Position numbers and translations under genes: made by a program. The notes beneath the pieces were generated by a model, which worked only from the letters and a program-made list of their open reading frames with translations, was not told where the DNA came from and searched no databases. 64,000 nucleotides of DNA. It comes from Palsa-872 sp036844615. GTDB lineage: Bacteria; Chloroflexota; Dormibacteria; Dormibacterales; Dormibacteraceae. Positions 51,759 through 60,489 of the stretch are shown here, piece by piece. The first letter of the stretch is position 1; every line of letters starts with the position of its first letter. The stretch covers positions 1 to 64,000 of the forward strand of contig DAIUFK010000004.1 in assembly GCA_036844615.1 (NCBI GenBank), read 5' to 3'.

Positions 51759-52543
51759 CTGAATTTCCTGCTCTCTTCGCGGCGGTAGGCCCACAGCGCG
51801 AGGGCGAAAAAGGCCACTCCGTACCCGGCGAGATAGAGCCAGTCGCTCGTCACGCTCCCGTCGGTTGGTGCGCCGACGGCGTCCCACCCGAGCTGACCGA
51901 AGAAATGCAGAGGCAGGTAGGGGGCGATCTGCTGGATGAAGTGGGGCAGCAGCTGCTTGGGAAAGAACAAACCTGAGGCGAATGCCGTTGGCAGGTAGAT
52001 CAGGTTGATCACAGCCACCGCCGAGTTGGGGCCAGAGAGGTAACCGATGGCGAAGCCAAGGGCGATGAACGGAATCGAGCCCAACAGCACCCTGTAGGCG
52101 AGAGTCGCCCACACATCCACATCGAGCCGAACTCCGCCGGCGATGTACGCGAACGGAAAGAGCACAACGAGCGTCAGGGCGGCGAACGCGATTGCGGTGA
52201 TGCACTTTGAAAGCAGGAAGATTGCCGGCGGCATCGGCGTGGCACGCATGAGGACGTCCATCTTCATGCCCCTCTCGGTCGCCACCGAGATTCCGAAGCT
52301 GAAGATCATCACGTTGGCCACGGCGTAAACGGCCATCGAGGCGAGGAAGTAGGCGCCGAATGTCACGCCAGTGCTCATCACCTGCGATGACTGGCCGACG
52401 CCGATGAACGCGTAGAACATCACGGGCAAAAAGAGGGAGGTGATGCTGAACGCAGGCACGCGCCACAGCTTCAGAAACTCTGCCGCGGTCTGGCGGACAA
52501 GCATCGGAGCGATTGGCGCCCGCCCCACGGTCATCGTCGCCAT
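51755..52543 (-). CDS. ABC-2 type transporter permease
   Basis: 262 residues, six membrane segments, DrrB/NodJ-like architecture with N-terminal cytoplasmic start (RQTAAEFLKLWRVPAF). The loop ISVATERGMKMDVLMRATPMPP after TM3 is the usual ABC-2 signature. ATG 52543 overlaps the ATPase stop by one base (TGATG). With the ATPase it forms an exporter of unknown substrate. Confidence 0.8.
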   Translation of the reverse strand: MATMTVGRAPIAPMLVRQTAAEFLKLWRVPAFSITSLFLPVMFYAFIGVGQSSQVMSTGVTFGAYFLASMAVYAVANVMIFSFGISVATERGMKMDVLMRATPMPPAIFLLSKCITAIAFAALTLVVLFPFAYIAGGVRLDVDVWATLAYRVLLGSIPFIALGFAIGYLSGPNSAVAVINLIYLPTAFASGLFFPKQLLPHFIQQIAPYLPLHFFGQLGWDAVGAPTDGSVTSDWLYLAGYGVAFFALALWAYRREESRKFS

Positions 52544-53433
52544 CAGCTCGTCCCCGTGTGGGTGGTGAGCGAGATGAATGCGTCTTCGAGGTCTGCGCCC
52601 GACACCTCGAGCTCGGACACCTCGATGCCTCGCCGGAACAGCTCGCGAAGGACTGCCTCTGGTTGGTTGGTCAGCAGCTGGACCGTGCCACCGGCGATCG
52701 TTAAGCCAGTGACGGGTAAGCCGTCGAGGTCGCTTTCAGTCAACGCGGCAGCGGTGAAGCGCACTCGTTTCCCTGCCACCTTCGACTTGATCTCCTGCGG
52801 CGATGCGTCGGCGATGACCAGGCCCCTGTCGATCACTATCACCCGCCTCGCGAGCTGGTCCGCTTCCTCCAGGTAGTGAGTCGTGAGGACCACGGTACGG
52901 CCCATGTGGGCGAACTCCGCGATCCGTTCGATGAACGACCGCCTGCCCTCGACATCCATTCCCACAGTGGGTTCGTCGAGGAACAGCACCTCCGGGTCGC
53001 CGCAAACGGCGAGGGCAAAGTACAGGCGCTGCCGCTGCCCTCCAGACAGCTCCTTGACGAGGGCGTTGGCCTTCTCTTCGAGCCCCGCCATCCCGATTGC
53101 ACGGTCGCGGGCCATGGGCTTGGGGTAGTAAGAGCGAAACAGGTCGACCATCTCCCGCACCTTGAGCATGGTTGGAATGCCAGACTCCTGCAGCATCACG
53201 CCGACCCGGCTGCGGGCGTCGAGGTGGTCGGGGTCGAGCCCAAATAGAAGGGCTTTGCCAGAGGTTGGCTTGCGCAGGCCGAGCAGCAGGCTGATGGACG
53301 TCGTCTTGCCGGCGCCGTTCGGACCAAGCATGGCGACGACCTCGCCGCTCGCGATCTCCAGGCTGACGCCCTTCAGCGCCTCGACGTCGCCGTACTTCTT
53401 GGTGGCATCGACAAGTTGGGCGGCGGGAGGCAT
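52543..53433 (-). CDS. ABC-2 exporter ATP-binding protein (DrrA/CcmA-like)
   Basis: 296 residues. Walker A is GPNGAGKTTS, signature ELSGGQRQRLYFALAV, Walker B LFLDEPTVGMD, and a C-terminal about 80-residue extension typical of exporters. ATG 53433 is used; upstream sequence translates only repeat hairpins. It supplies energy to the permease at 51755. Drug or lipid export is typical, but no marker tells which. Confidence 0.85.
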   Translation of the reverse strand: MPPAAQLVDATKKYGDVEALKGVSLEIASGEVVAMLGPNGAGKTTSISLLLGLRKPTSGKALLFGLDPDHLDARSRVGVMLQESGIPTMLKVREMVDLFRSYYPKPMARDRAIGMAGLEEKANALVKELSGGQRQRLYFALAVCGDPEVLFLDEPTVGMDVEGRRSFIERIAEFAHMGRTVVLTTHYLEEADQLARRVIVIDRGLVIADASPQEIKSKVAGKRVRFTAAALTESDLDGLPVTGLTIAGGTVQLLTNQPEAVLRELFRRGIEVSELEVSGADLEDAFISLTTHTGTS

Positions 53434-53666
53434 GGCTAGGACATGGGGCCGGAGGGCCGGCCGAGGGATTTGGAGATCCAGGGGTCTCTCCCATGGCTTC
53501 GCCATGGGGGCCCCAGTGGAAGGGGTGGCCCGGCCAGGCGCGCACTGCAAGTGCGCAACGACGACGGGACGGGCCCCCTAACGCGCGGATCGGGCCGCAT
53601 GGGCTCCAAAGCACCGGCTGGCATCTCCGGTCTCATGTCCTCACCCTAGCCATTTACGCTGAGAGG
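53434..53666. repeat. Hairpin-rich intergenic region
   Basis: Contains CCCATGGC-TTC-GCCATGGG (53490-53508) and GCGCACT-GCA-AGTGCGC (53540-53556), both perfect, plus GGCCGG-type runs. It lies between the divergent exporter ATPase and HIT genes and must hold both promoters. No copy of repeat family A or B was found here. Confidence 0.55.
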
Positions 53667-54086
53667 GTGCCGAGCATATTCACCCGGATCATCGCTGGCG
53701 AGCTGCCTGCCGATTTCGTCTGGAAAGACGACCTGTGCGTTGCCTTTCTCTCCAACCGGCCCCTCCGGCCGGGACACACGTTGGTGCTGCCGCGCCAGGA
53801 GATCGACCACTGGCTCGATCTCCATCCGGGCCTGCTTGTCCGTCTCATGAGCACCGCCCAGGCCATCGGCCGCGCCCAGATGGCCGCGTTCAACCCGACG
53901 CGTATCGGACTGGTTCTCCTCGGGCTCGAGGTCCCTCACGTCCACTTCCACGTGGTCCCGATCCGTGGACCACACGACCTGGACTTCGACAACCAGGACC
54001 CGAATCCAGACCCGGCGATGATGAAGAATGCGGGGGAGTCGATACGTACCGAGCTCAAAAAGCTCGGCGCCGCGAACGGTGCCTAG
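53667..54086 (+). CDS. HIT family protein
   Basis: 139 residues, second HIT protein of the window. PSIFTRIIAGELPADFVWKDD starts the fold, and the triad is VPHVHFHVVPI near 100. The usual CxxC at the N-terminus is absent, so it is of the non-zinc sort, unlike the first. GTG 53667 with GAGAGG just upstream. It ends with CTAG overlapping the DinB gene. Confidence 0.8.
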   Translation: MPSIFTRIIAGELPADFVWKDDLCVAFLSNRPLRPGHTLVLPRQEIDHWLDLHPGLLVRLMSTAQAIGRAQMAAFNPTRIGLVLLGLEVPHVHFHVVPIRGPHDLDFDNQDPNPDPAMMKNAGESIRTELKKLGAANGA

Positions 54087-54598
54087 CCCAGATCGCGTTC
54101 CAGCTGGTCGACGTGCATTTCCAGGTGGTTGACGAGCGGTAGGCGCGCCACCTCGTCTGCGCTCATCGTCTCTCCGTTCTCCATGCGGGCTTTGCGCCGC
54201 AATGAAGAAGGCTCGACGGTGCGCAGCAGCTTGAGGGTGCGGGCCTGGTCGGCGAGCGCCATCTGCAGGAGCTCGGCAGGCTCGATCTGGGCCATCTGCT
54301 CGCCCACGACATCGCGAAGGTTCACGTTCTCCAGGAGATCGATCTCGCTCATCTGGCCGCTCGAGATCTTGTGCACGAGCACCCCGTAGAACTTGGACAG
54401 CACGGCGATGTGAGCAAGCAGCTCGTGCTGGCTCCACTCGGTCCCGCCCGGCCCAGCCTTCACCCGCGGACCCAACGCGGCGAGGCGCGTTGAAGCCTTC
54501 TCGAGCCTGTCGGCAAGCAATTGGCGATCGTGGTCGAGCATCCCGTCGAGGAACTGTTCGACGTCGGCGCGAGTGAACGCGGTGCTCTCGATCTTCAT
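54083..54598 (-). CDS. DinB-like (YfiT/DinB_2) family protein
   Basis: 171 residues, four-helix bundle type. His residues in the expected metal pattern are visible (one in helix 2, TEWSQHELLAHIAVLSKF, two in HLEMHVDQLERDLG at the C-terminus). Members use thiols such as bacillithiol or mycothiol as co-substrate, or act in damage responses. The role here is unknown. It is convergent with the HIT gene by CTAG. Confidence 0.75.
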   Translation of the reverse strand: MKIESTAFTRADVEQFLDGMLDHDRQLLADRLEKASTRLAALGPRVKAGPGGTEWSQHELLAHIAVLSKFYGVLVHKISSGQMSEIDLLENVNLRDVVGEQMAQIEPAELLQMALADQARTLKLLRTVEPSSLRRKARMENGETMSADEVARLPLVNHLEMHVDQLERDLG

Positions 54599-54628
54599 CG
54601 ACGAATCAATCTAGTAGAGAATCGACCC

Positions 54629-55366
54629 ATGTGCTACTCAGATGACGCCCGACCGCCCCTGCCGCCGGTTGGCGGCGCTGCCTCCGACCACGGCGACCTC
54701 ACGCTCAAAGCCTCCGACGGCAATGAGCTCGGCGCGTACTTTGCCCGCGCTGCAAAGCCCACCGGAGCCGGCATGGTGGTCATGCCTGATGTCCGTGGCC
54801 TGCATAAGTTCTACAAGGAGCTGGCCCAGCGTTTCGCCGAGGCGGGCATCGACGCTGTCGCCATCGACTACTTCGGCCGCACCGCGGGCATCGGTGAGCG
54901 AGGCGAGGGATTCGAGTACATGCCCCATGTCGAGAAGACGACGCCCGAGGGCATCAGCGCAGACGTCGCGGCCGCTGCCGCATACCTCAAGTCCAAAGAT
55001 GGTGGCGCAGTGAAGTCCGTATTCACAGTCGGCTTCTGCTTTGGCGGCTCGAGCTCATGGAACCAGTCAGCGATGGGTCACGGGCTGAATGGATGCATAG
55101 GGTTCTACGGCCGACCGGAGAGGTCGCTGCAATACCTCCCCAAGATGGAAGCTCCCCTGCTCCTGCTCATCGCGGGGGCAGACTTCACCCCGCAGGAAGC
55201 CTTCCACGATTTCGACCAGAAGCTCACTGCGGCCAAGGTGCCTCACGAGATGCACATCTACGAGGGGGCGCCCCACAGCTTCTTCGACCGCAACTTCGCC
55301 GAGTGGAAGGACGCGTGCGAAGACGCCTGGCGTCGAATGCTGTCCTTCGTCACGAAGCCAAGCTAG
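54629..55366 (+). CDS. Dienelactone hydrolase family protein
   Basis: 245 residues, alpha/beta hydrolase. The nucleophile is the cysteine in GFCFGGSSS, the acid in AGADFTPQEAFHDF and the histidine in GAPHSFFDR, so the Cys-His-Asp triad of the family is complete. ATG 54629 begins MCYSDDARPPLPP. It could act on dienelactones or other small lactones/esters; a carboxymethylene-butenolidase role would need a pathway that is not visible here. Confidence 0.85.
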   Translation: MCYSDDARPPLPPVGGAASDHGDLTLKASDGNELGAYFARAAKPTGAGMVVMPDVRGLHKFYKELAQRFAEAGIDAVAIDYFGRTAGIGERGEGFEYMPHVEKTTPEGISADVAAAAAYLKSKDGGAVKSVFTVGFCFGGSSSWNQSAMGHGLNGCIGFYGRPERSLQYLPKMEAPLLLLIAGADFTPQEAFHDFDQKLTAAKVPHEMHIYEGAPHSFFDRNFAEWKDACEDAWRRMLSFVTKPS

Positions 55367-55370
55367 ATGC

Positions 55371-55393
55371 CCCCTCCCTTGGGGGAGCGGGGC
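55371..55393. repeat. Short CCCTCC/GGGGAG palindrome
   Basis: CCCCTCCC-TT-GGGGGAG, a degenerate hairpin related in sequence to family B but lacking its second half, directly after the dienelactone hydrolase stop. Confidence 0.35.
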
Positions 55394-55457
55394 GTAAGCT
55401 GGCTACTACCGTTCGACTTGATGTCCTAACCCCAAACCACTCCGTATAGTCAAGTCC

Positions 55458-56729
55458 ATGGCAAAGGTGGCCTCCCGGTCCAAGGTGCCGCCGCAGCTCC
55501 CTGCCACCCTGGTGGCCGAGCTGGAGCGTCGGCGTGCGGGCATGGCGCGCCACATGGCGCGGGCGGTGGTGAGCATCGTGCGATGGGACCATTCCACGGG
55601 TCTCCCGCCTCAGCGCTCTGCGATCGCGAAAGCCTGCGAGGCTGGGCTCGACCTGTTCCTGGCGACCGCTCGCGAGGCCCGTCCTGCCACCGCCGAAGAG
55701 CTCCGGCGGGTTGCCCAGCTCGGCATCCTCCAGGCTCGCAGCAGCCAGTCGGTCGAACCGATCCTCAACGCCTATCGCATTGCCGCCCGAGTCGCCTGGG
55801 ACGCGATCCTGCGCGCGTGGAGGGGGCATCCCGAGGCAACGCCAGAGGCCATCATGCTCACCGCCAACTACGTCTTCGCCGCCCTCGACCAGGTCGCCGC
55901 CGAGGTGACCAAGACCTACCTTCACGCGCGCGAGCAGCACATGCAGCGTGGGACGCGTGCGCGTGCGCGCCTATTCCATGCGCTGATCAGTGACAACTTC
56001 GACTCGGAGCTCGAGCTGCAGAAACAGGCCTTGGCGCTGAACATGCCTATCGCTCCAACGGGCTATGTCGCTGCGGTGTGCAAGCTGGTGATCGGCAATC
56101 GAGACGGCGAGCAGGGAGGAGAGGCACTGGCAGAGGTGGCGGCTTCGCTCCCGCTGCCTAGAGGCGCCATCCACCACACGACCGATCCGACCACCCTCGC
56201 CATCCTGTGGCCTGCCGAGTCGGTGGCCGACGTCGATGGACTTCGCAAGCTCGTGCTGAGCTTGCAAACGGAGGCGGTAAAACGCTCAGGTACCGCGCGA
56301 GCGCGCGTGCGCGGAGGCATCGGCGGGTATCACGCAGGCCTGCGCGGCATCTCGGCTTCGTACCTGGAGGCCCAGCAGGCGATCGAGGTTGGACGCAAGC
56401 TGCGGCCCGAAGCTGTCCTGCACCGGCATGACGAGCTCATCCCGCAGCTGGTCATGGCCCAGAATCCCGCCCTTGCCGAACGCTTCGTCGTTGACAGCCT
56501 TGGCCCGCTGCTGGACACCAAGGGTCGCAACGGCGAGCAGCTGCTGGAGACGCTGCAGGCCTACCTCTCGGCCGGCTCGGTCAAAGATGCCGCCACGGCG
56601 CTCACCCTGCACAGGCATACGGTGCTGTACCGCCTCGACAAGCTGCGCGACCTGCTCGGTGGCGACGTGGACACGCCGGCCAGCCGCCTTCGCTTGCAGC
56701 TTGCCCTGGATCTCCGCAAGCTGATTTAG
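55458..56729 (+). CDS. PucR-type helix-turn-helix regulator
   Basis: 423 residues. The C-terminal about 60 residues (LLETLQAYLSAGSVKDAATALTLHRHTVLYRLDKLRDLLG) are the PucR/CdaR HTH_30 domain. The middle resembles the GGDEF-like domain of this family and the N-terminal about 170 residues are helical, perhaps a sensor. ATG 55458. It lies 90 bp upstream of fabF and on the same strand, so it might control fatty-acid synthesis; this is positional only. Confidence 0.8.
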   Translation: MAKVASRSKVPPQLPATLVAELERRRAGMARHMARAVVSIVRWDHSTGLPPQRSAIAKACEAGLDLFLATAREARPATAEELRRVAQLGILQARSSQSVEPILNAYRIAARVAWDAILRAWRGHPEATPEAIMLTANYVFAALDQVAAEVTKTYLHAREQHMQRGTRARARLFHALISDNFDSELELQKQALALNMPIAPTGYVAAVCKLVIGNRDGEQGGEALAEVAASLPLPRGAIHHTTDPTTLAILWPAESVADVDGLRKLVLSLQTEAVKRSGTARARVRGGIGGYHAGLRGISASYLEAQQAIEVGRKLRPEAVLHRHDELIPQLVMAQNPALAERFVVDSLGPLLDTKGRNGEQLLETLQAYLSAGSVKDAATALTLHRHTVLYRLDKLRDLLGGDVDTPASRLRLQLALDLRKLI

Positions 56730-56736
56730 CTTCAAC

Positions 56737-56753
56737 TTGGACTCCGTGTCCAA
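56737..56753. promoter_or_regulatory. Operator candidate upstream of fabF
   Basis: TTGGAC-TCCGT-GTCCAA, perfect 6-bp arms, 67 bases before the fabF start. A second shorter palindrome CACACCGTGTG follows at 56771. No similarity to FapR sites was recognised. Confidence 0.45.
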
Positions 56754-56819
56754 ACATTAAGGCCCGTTTTCACACCGTGTGCCATGTTGGATAGGCCCTG
56801 GCGTCCGTATCCTTGAGTC

Positions 56820-58079
56820 ATGGCAAACAACTCCAACGGACGGCGCGTGGCCGTCACCGGAATGGGCTTCATCACCCCCATAGGCAACGACCTCGAGACG
56901 GTGTGGTCGAACATGGTCGAAGGGGTTTCCGGTGTCGGCAGGATCACGCACTTCGACACCACGAACTTCGAAGCCAAGATCGCCGCGGAGGTCAAGGGCT
57001 TCAACCCAGAGGAATATATGGACAGGAAGACCGCCCGCCACATCGGGCGCTACTGTCAGTTCGCCCTCGCCGCCTCCAAGCAGGCGTTGGCGCAGGCGGG
57101 GATGAATCCTGGCGACATGGACCCCGACGATGTCGGCGTGATCGTCAGCTCAGGCATCGGCGGGATGGAGGAGATCGAAAAGAGCCACACCCAGCTGATG
57201 GAGCGCGGTCCGAAGCGGATCAGCCCTTTCACAGTCCCGATGATGATCGCGGACATGGCGGCGGGCATCGTCGCCATCCACTGTCACGCCGGTGGGCCGA
57301 ACTACGCCATCGTCAGCGCTTGCGCCTCGGGCTCTCACGGAATCGGGGAAGCCTCGGAGATCATCAAGCGCGGTGATGCGGTGGCGATGCTTGCCGGAGG
57401 CTCTGAGGCGACAATCACGCCGCTGACGATGGGCGCTTTCTGCCAGATCAAGGCGGTGAGCCTCCGCAACGACGAGCCTGAGAAGGCATGCCGGCCGTTC
57501 GATCTCGGCCGCGACGGATTCGTCATGGGCGAAGGGTCCGTGATGCTCGTGCTCGAAGAGATGGATCACGCCAAGAAGCGCGGGGCGAAGATCCTCGCCG
57601 AGATCGCCGGCTACGGCGCCACCGCCGACATGTACCACTTCACCGCTCCCCAGCCGGAAGGCAAAGGCGCGATCCGCGCCATGCGCCGCGCTCTGGAGAA
57701 GAGTGGCGTCGAGCTCAGCGATGTCGGTTACATCAACGCGCACGGCACGTCGACCAAGCTCGGCGACCTCGCCGAGACTAAGGCGATCACGGCTGTCTTC
57801 GGGGACCACGCAAAGGAGCTGGCGGTGAGCTCGACCAAGTCGGTGCACGGTCACCTGCTCGGAGCCGCCGGCGCGATCGAGGCTGCCGCGTGCGTGCTGG
57901 CCCTTGACCGAGGCTTGCTGCCGCCCACCATCAACCTCGACGACCCCGACCCCGAGTGTGATCTCGACTACGTGCCCAACAAGGCGCGCAAAAAGGACAT
58001 CAAGGTGGCTATGTCGAACTCATTTGGATTCGGCGGCCACAACGCAACACTCGTCATCAAAGGCCCGGAGGCCAACTAG
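56820..58079 (+). CDS. fabF: Beta-ketoacyl-ACP synthase II
   Basis: 419 residues, full length. The catalytic Cys is in SACASGSHGIGEA, histidines are in NAHGTSTKLGD and SVHGHLLGAAG, and the C-terminal gate NSFGFGGHNATLV is present. It elongates acyl-ACP with malonyl-ACP. It is the first gene of the fab operon and ends five bases before an ACP gene whose ribosome-binding site overlaps the fabF stop (TAGGAG). Confidence 0.95.
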   Translation: MANNSNGRRVAVTGMGFITPIGNDLETVWSNMVEGVSGVGRITHFDTTNFEAKIAAEVKGFNPEEYMDRKTARHIGRYCQFALAASKQALAQAGMNPGDMDPDDVGVIVSSGIGGMEEIEKSHTQLMERGPKRISPFTVPMMIADMAAGIVAIHCHAGGPNYAIVSACASGSHGIGEASEIIKRGDAVAMLAGGSEATITPLTMGAFCQIKAVSLRNDEPEKACRPFDLGRDGFVMGEGSVMLVLEEMDHAKKRGAKILAEIAGYGATADMYHFTAPQPEGKGAIRAMRRALEKSGVELSDVGYINAHGTSTKLGDLAETKAITAVFGDHAKELAVSSTKSVHGHLLGAAGAIEAAACVLALDRGLLPPTINLDDPDPECDLDYVPNKARKKDIKVAMSNSFGFGGHNATLVIKGPEAN

Positions 58080-58089
58080 GAGAATGCCA

Positions 58090-58347
58090 ATGGCAACACC
58101 ACTCGACTTCAAGGAGCTTCAAAGTCTCGCCGCTGAGATCCTCGGCATCGACGCGGACCAGGTGCAGCTCGAAAAGAGCTTCGCCAAGGATCTCGCTGCC
58201 GACTCGCTCGACCTCGTCGAGCTCATCGCCGCCGTGGAGGACAAGTACGACGTCGAGCTGCCCGAGGAGGAGCTCGAGAAAATGAAGCTGATCGGCGACC
58301 TCTGGAAGTTTCTGGAGCAGAAGACCGCCGAACGGCTGGAGGCCTAG
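58090..58347 (+). CDS. acpP: Acyl carrier protein
   Basis: 85 residues, acidic. Serine 39 in AADSLDLVEL is the phosphopantetheine site. ATG 58090 sits eight bases after AGGAG; ATG 58084 would be too close. It carries acyl chains for the flanking Fab enzymes. Confidence 0.95.
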   Translation: MATPLDFKELQSLAAEILGIDADQVQLEKSFAKDLAADSLDLVELIAAVEDKYDVELPEEELEKMKLIGDLWKFLEQKTAERLEA

Positions 58348-58352
58348 GTGAC

Positions 58353-59390
58353 GTGGCTATAACGACTGCCTACAAGACCCGGTCCGGAGCGGTGCCACTG
58401 CGCTCGTTCAAGACCAAGGGCCGCCACAGCGCGATCGCCGGCATGGGTGTCTACGCGCCCGAGAAGCTGATCACCAACTTCGACCTCGAGAAGACGATGG
58501 ACACGTCCGACAAGTGGATCATCGAGCGGACCGGGATCCGCACCCGTCACATCGCCGAGCCCGGCACTACCACCCTCGAGCTCGCTACCAAGGCCGCCCG
58601 CGCGGCTCTCGATGCTGCAGGCATCACCGCCAACGAGCTCGACATGATCCTGGTCGGCACCTCCACGCCGGACGGTCCGTTTCCATCGATTGCATGCCGC
58701 ATCCAGGACGAGCTGGATGCGCCTGGCGCCGTGGCGTGGGACATGCTCGCGGCATGCACGAGCTTCATGTACGGGCTCGCGACCGCGGATTCGTTCATCG
58801 CGACAGAGCGGGCCGACAACGTGCTCGTCATCGGCGCCGAGGTGCTGTCCCGGATGCTCGACTACTCGAACCGTGGCACCGCAGTGATCTTCGGCGATGG
58901 CGCCGGCGCCGCGGTCGTTAGGCCGGCTCCTGACGGAGCAGGCTTTCTGTCGTGGTGTCTCGGCAGCGATGGGCGCGGCTACTTGCAGGTAACGGCCGGC
59001 AACAAGGAATTCGGCGCGTATGCCGCCAAGGACCCGGCCCCAATCATCGAGATGGAAGGGCCCGACGTATTCAAGTTTGCGGTCGACATCTTCATCCGCC
59101 AGGCCAACGAGGTGTGCAGCGCTGCCGGCATCTCGATGGAGGACATCGACCTCTGGGTCCCTCACCAGGCCAACTTCCGGATCATCGACGCCGCCGCCCG
59201 CCGCATCGGACTGCCGCTCGAGAAGGTCGCGATCAACATCGACGAGTACGGCAACACGTCAAGCGCGTCGATCCCGATTGCGCTCGAAGAGGCGATCCGC
59301 AAGGGACGCGTCAAGACCGGTGACCACGTCCTGCTTGCTGGATTCGGTTCAGGCCTGACGTGGGGCGCTAGCCTCCTCAAGTGGGTATAG
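58353..59390 (+). CDS. fabH: Beta-ketoacyl-ACP synthase III
   Basis: 345 residues, triad C135 (MLAACTSF), His in WVPHQANFRI and Asn in EYGNTSSASIP. FabH starts the cycle by condensing acetyl-CoA or a branched acyl-CoA with malonyl-ACP. GTG 58353 gives an extra about 24 residues before the usual IAGMGVYAPEKLI start; GTG 58392 is an alternative with less extension. It follows acpP directly. Confidence 0.93.
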   Translation: MAITTAYKTRSGAVPLRSFKTKGRHSAIAGMGVYAPEKLITNFDLEKTMDTSDKWIIERTGIRTRHIAEPGTTTLELATKAARAALDAAGITANELDMILVGTSTPDGPFPSIACRIQDELDAPGAVAWDMLAACTSFMYGLATADSFIATERADNVLVIGAEVLSRMLDYSNRGTAVIFGDGAGAAVVRPAPDGAGFLSWCLGSDGRGYLQVTAGNKEFGAYAAKDPAPIIEMEGPDVFKFAVDIFIRQANEVCSAAGISMEDIDLWVPHQANFRIIDAAARRIGLPLEKVAINIDEYGNTSSASIPIALEEAIRKGRVKTGDHVLLAGFGSGLTWGASLLKWV

Positions 59391-59541
59391 AGAAATATGA
59401 GAGAGAACCTTGCGGTTCCCTCTGCGCGCAAAGCGGCGATAAGGAAAGGACCTTGCTGAATGCATCGGCCCGTCGGCGGAGCCGACCCGGCCTGACGGCG
59501 GGGCAAGCGGGCCTGCTCTTCCTCCCTTTGAAGGAAGGGCT
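59391..59541. repeat. Hairpin-rich gap inside the fab operon
   Basis: Contains GAACC-TTGC-GGTTC (59405-59418) and GTCGGC-GGA-GCCGAC (59472-59486), then CTTCCTCCCTTTGAAGGAAGGG, which supplies the ribosome-binding site of fabD. No gene. No T-run long enough for a terminator, so fabD may be attenuated but not cut off. Confidence 0.5.
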
Positions 59542-60489
59542 TTGGTAAATCTGAAAGGCCCCATCGCGCTTCTGTTTCCGGGCCAGGGCGTGCAGAAGCC
59601 TGGGATGGGCAAGAACCTCCACGACCGTTACCCCGCGGCGCGCCGTGCCTTCGAGCGTGCCGAGGAAGTCCTCGACATGCCGATCCGAAGGCTTTGCTTC
59701 GAAGGCCCCGTCGAGGAGCTCAACCGTACCGACATCATCCAGCCGTGCGTGATGACGGTTTGCTGGGCCGCGTATGAGGTCTGGCGAGAGAGCTATGGCC
59801 TCGAGAGCGTGGAGGTCACGGCGGGGCACAGCCTCGGGGAGATCGCGGCTCTTGCAGCGGCCGGCTCGATCCCCTGGGAGACCGCGCTGCTGCTGGTGAA
59901 GGAGCGCGGCAGGATCATGGCGCAGGCGGCCCACGAGCAGCCTGGAGGAATGATTGCCATCGTCGACCTCAACGAGGCGCAGGTCGAGGCGGTCCGTGTC
60001 AAGGCGTCCGAGAAAGGCCAGCTCTGGGTCGCCAACCGCAACGCCGACGTCCAGTTCGTACTCTCGGGCGAGGTCGCCGCAGTGCAGGAGGCCGAGAAGC
60101 TGGCCCTTGCGGCCGGAGCCCGCCGCGCCCTCATCCTGACCATCCCGTTGCCCGCGCACACTCCTCTGATGGCGAAGGCAGCCGCCGCTTTCAGGAAGGT
60201 AGTCGACAAGATTCCTCTCAAGACGCCGTCGATTCCAATCCTCGCGAACGCGACTGGCGAGGCGATGCGGACTGTCGCGAGCCTTCAGGAAGAGCTGCGC
60301 CAGCAGATGCTGCGGCAGGTCGACTGGGCGCGGACGATGGTCTCGATGCGCACGATGGAGGTGAAGACGGTGGTCGAGCTTGGCCCTGGGCGTGTGCTCG
60401 CCAGCCTCGCTGCCAAGCACATCCCAGGCGTCGACACGTGGAACGCGGAAGAGCTCTTCATCGACTTCGCGGACCCGGCGCCCGCATGA
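59542..60489 (+). CDS. fabD: Malonyl-CoA:ACP transacylase
   Basis: 315 residues, LFPGQGVQKPGMGKNL at the start, nucleophile S97 in AGHSLGEIAAL and histidine in PAHTPLM. It loads malonyl groups on ACP. TTG 59542 follows AGGAAGGG. It overlaps fabG as ATGA. Confidence 0.94.
   Translation: MVNLKGPIALLFPGQGVQKPGMGKNLHDRYPAARRAFERAEEVLDMPIRRLCFEGPVEELNRTDIIQPCVMTVCWAAYEVWRESYGLESVEVTAGHSLGEIAALAAAGSIPWETALLLVKERGRIMAQAAHEQPGGMIAIVDLNEAQVEAVRVKASEKGQLWVANRNADVQFVLSGEVAAVQEAEKLALAAGARRALILTIPLPAHTPLMAKAAAAFRKVVDKIPLKTPSIPILANATGEAMRTVASLQEELRQQMLRQVDWARTMVSMRTMEVKTVVELGPGRVLASLAAKHIPGVDTWNAEELFIDFADPAPA

Noticed and set aside
53443..53649. Small frames upstream of the HIT gene
   Set aside because: They translate the hairpin-rich intergenic region and have no independent support.
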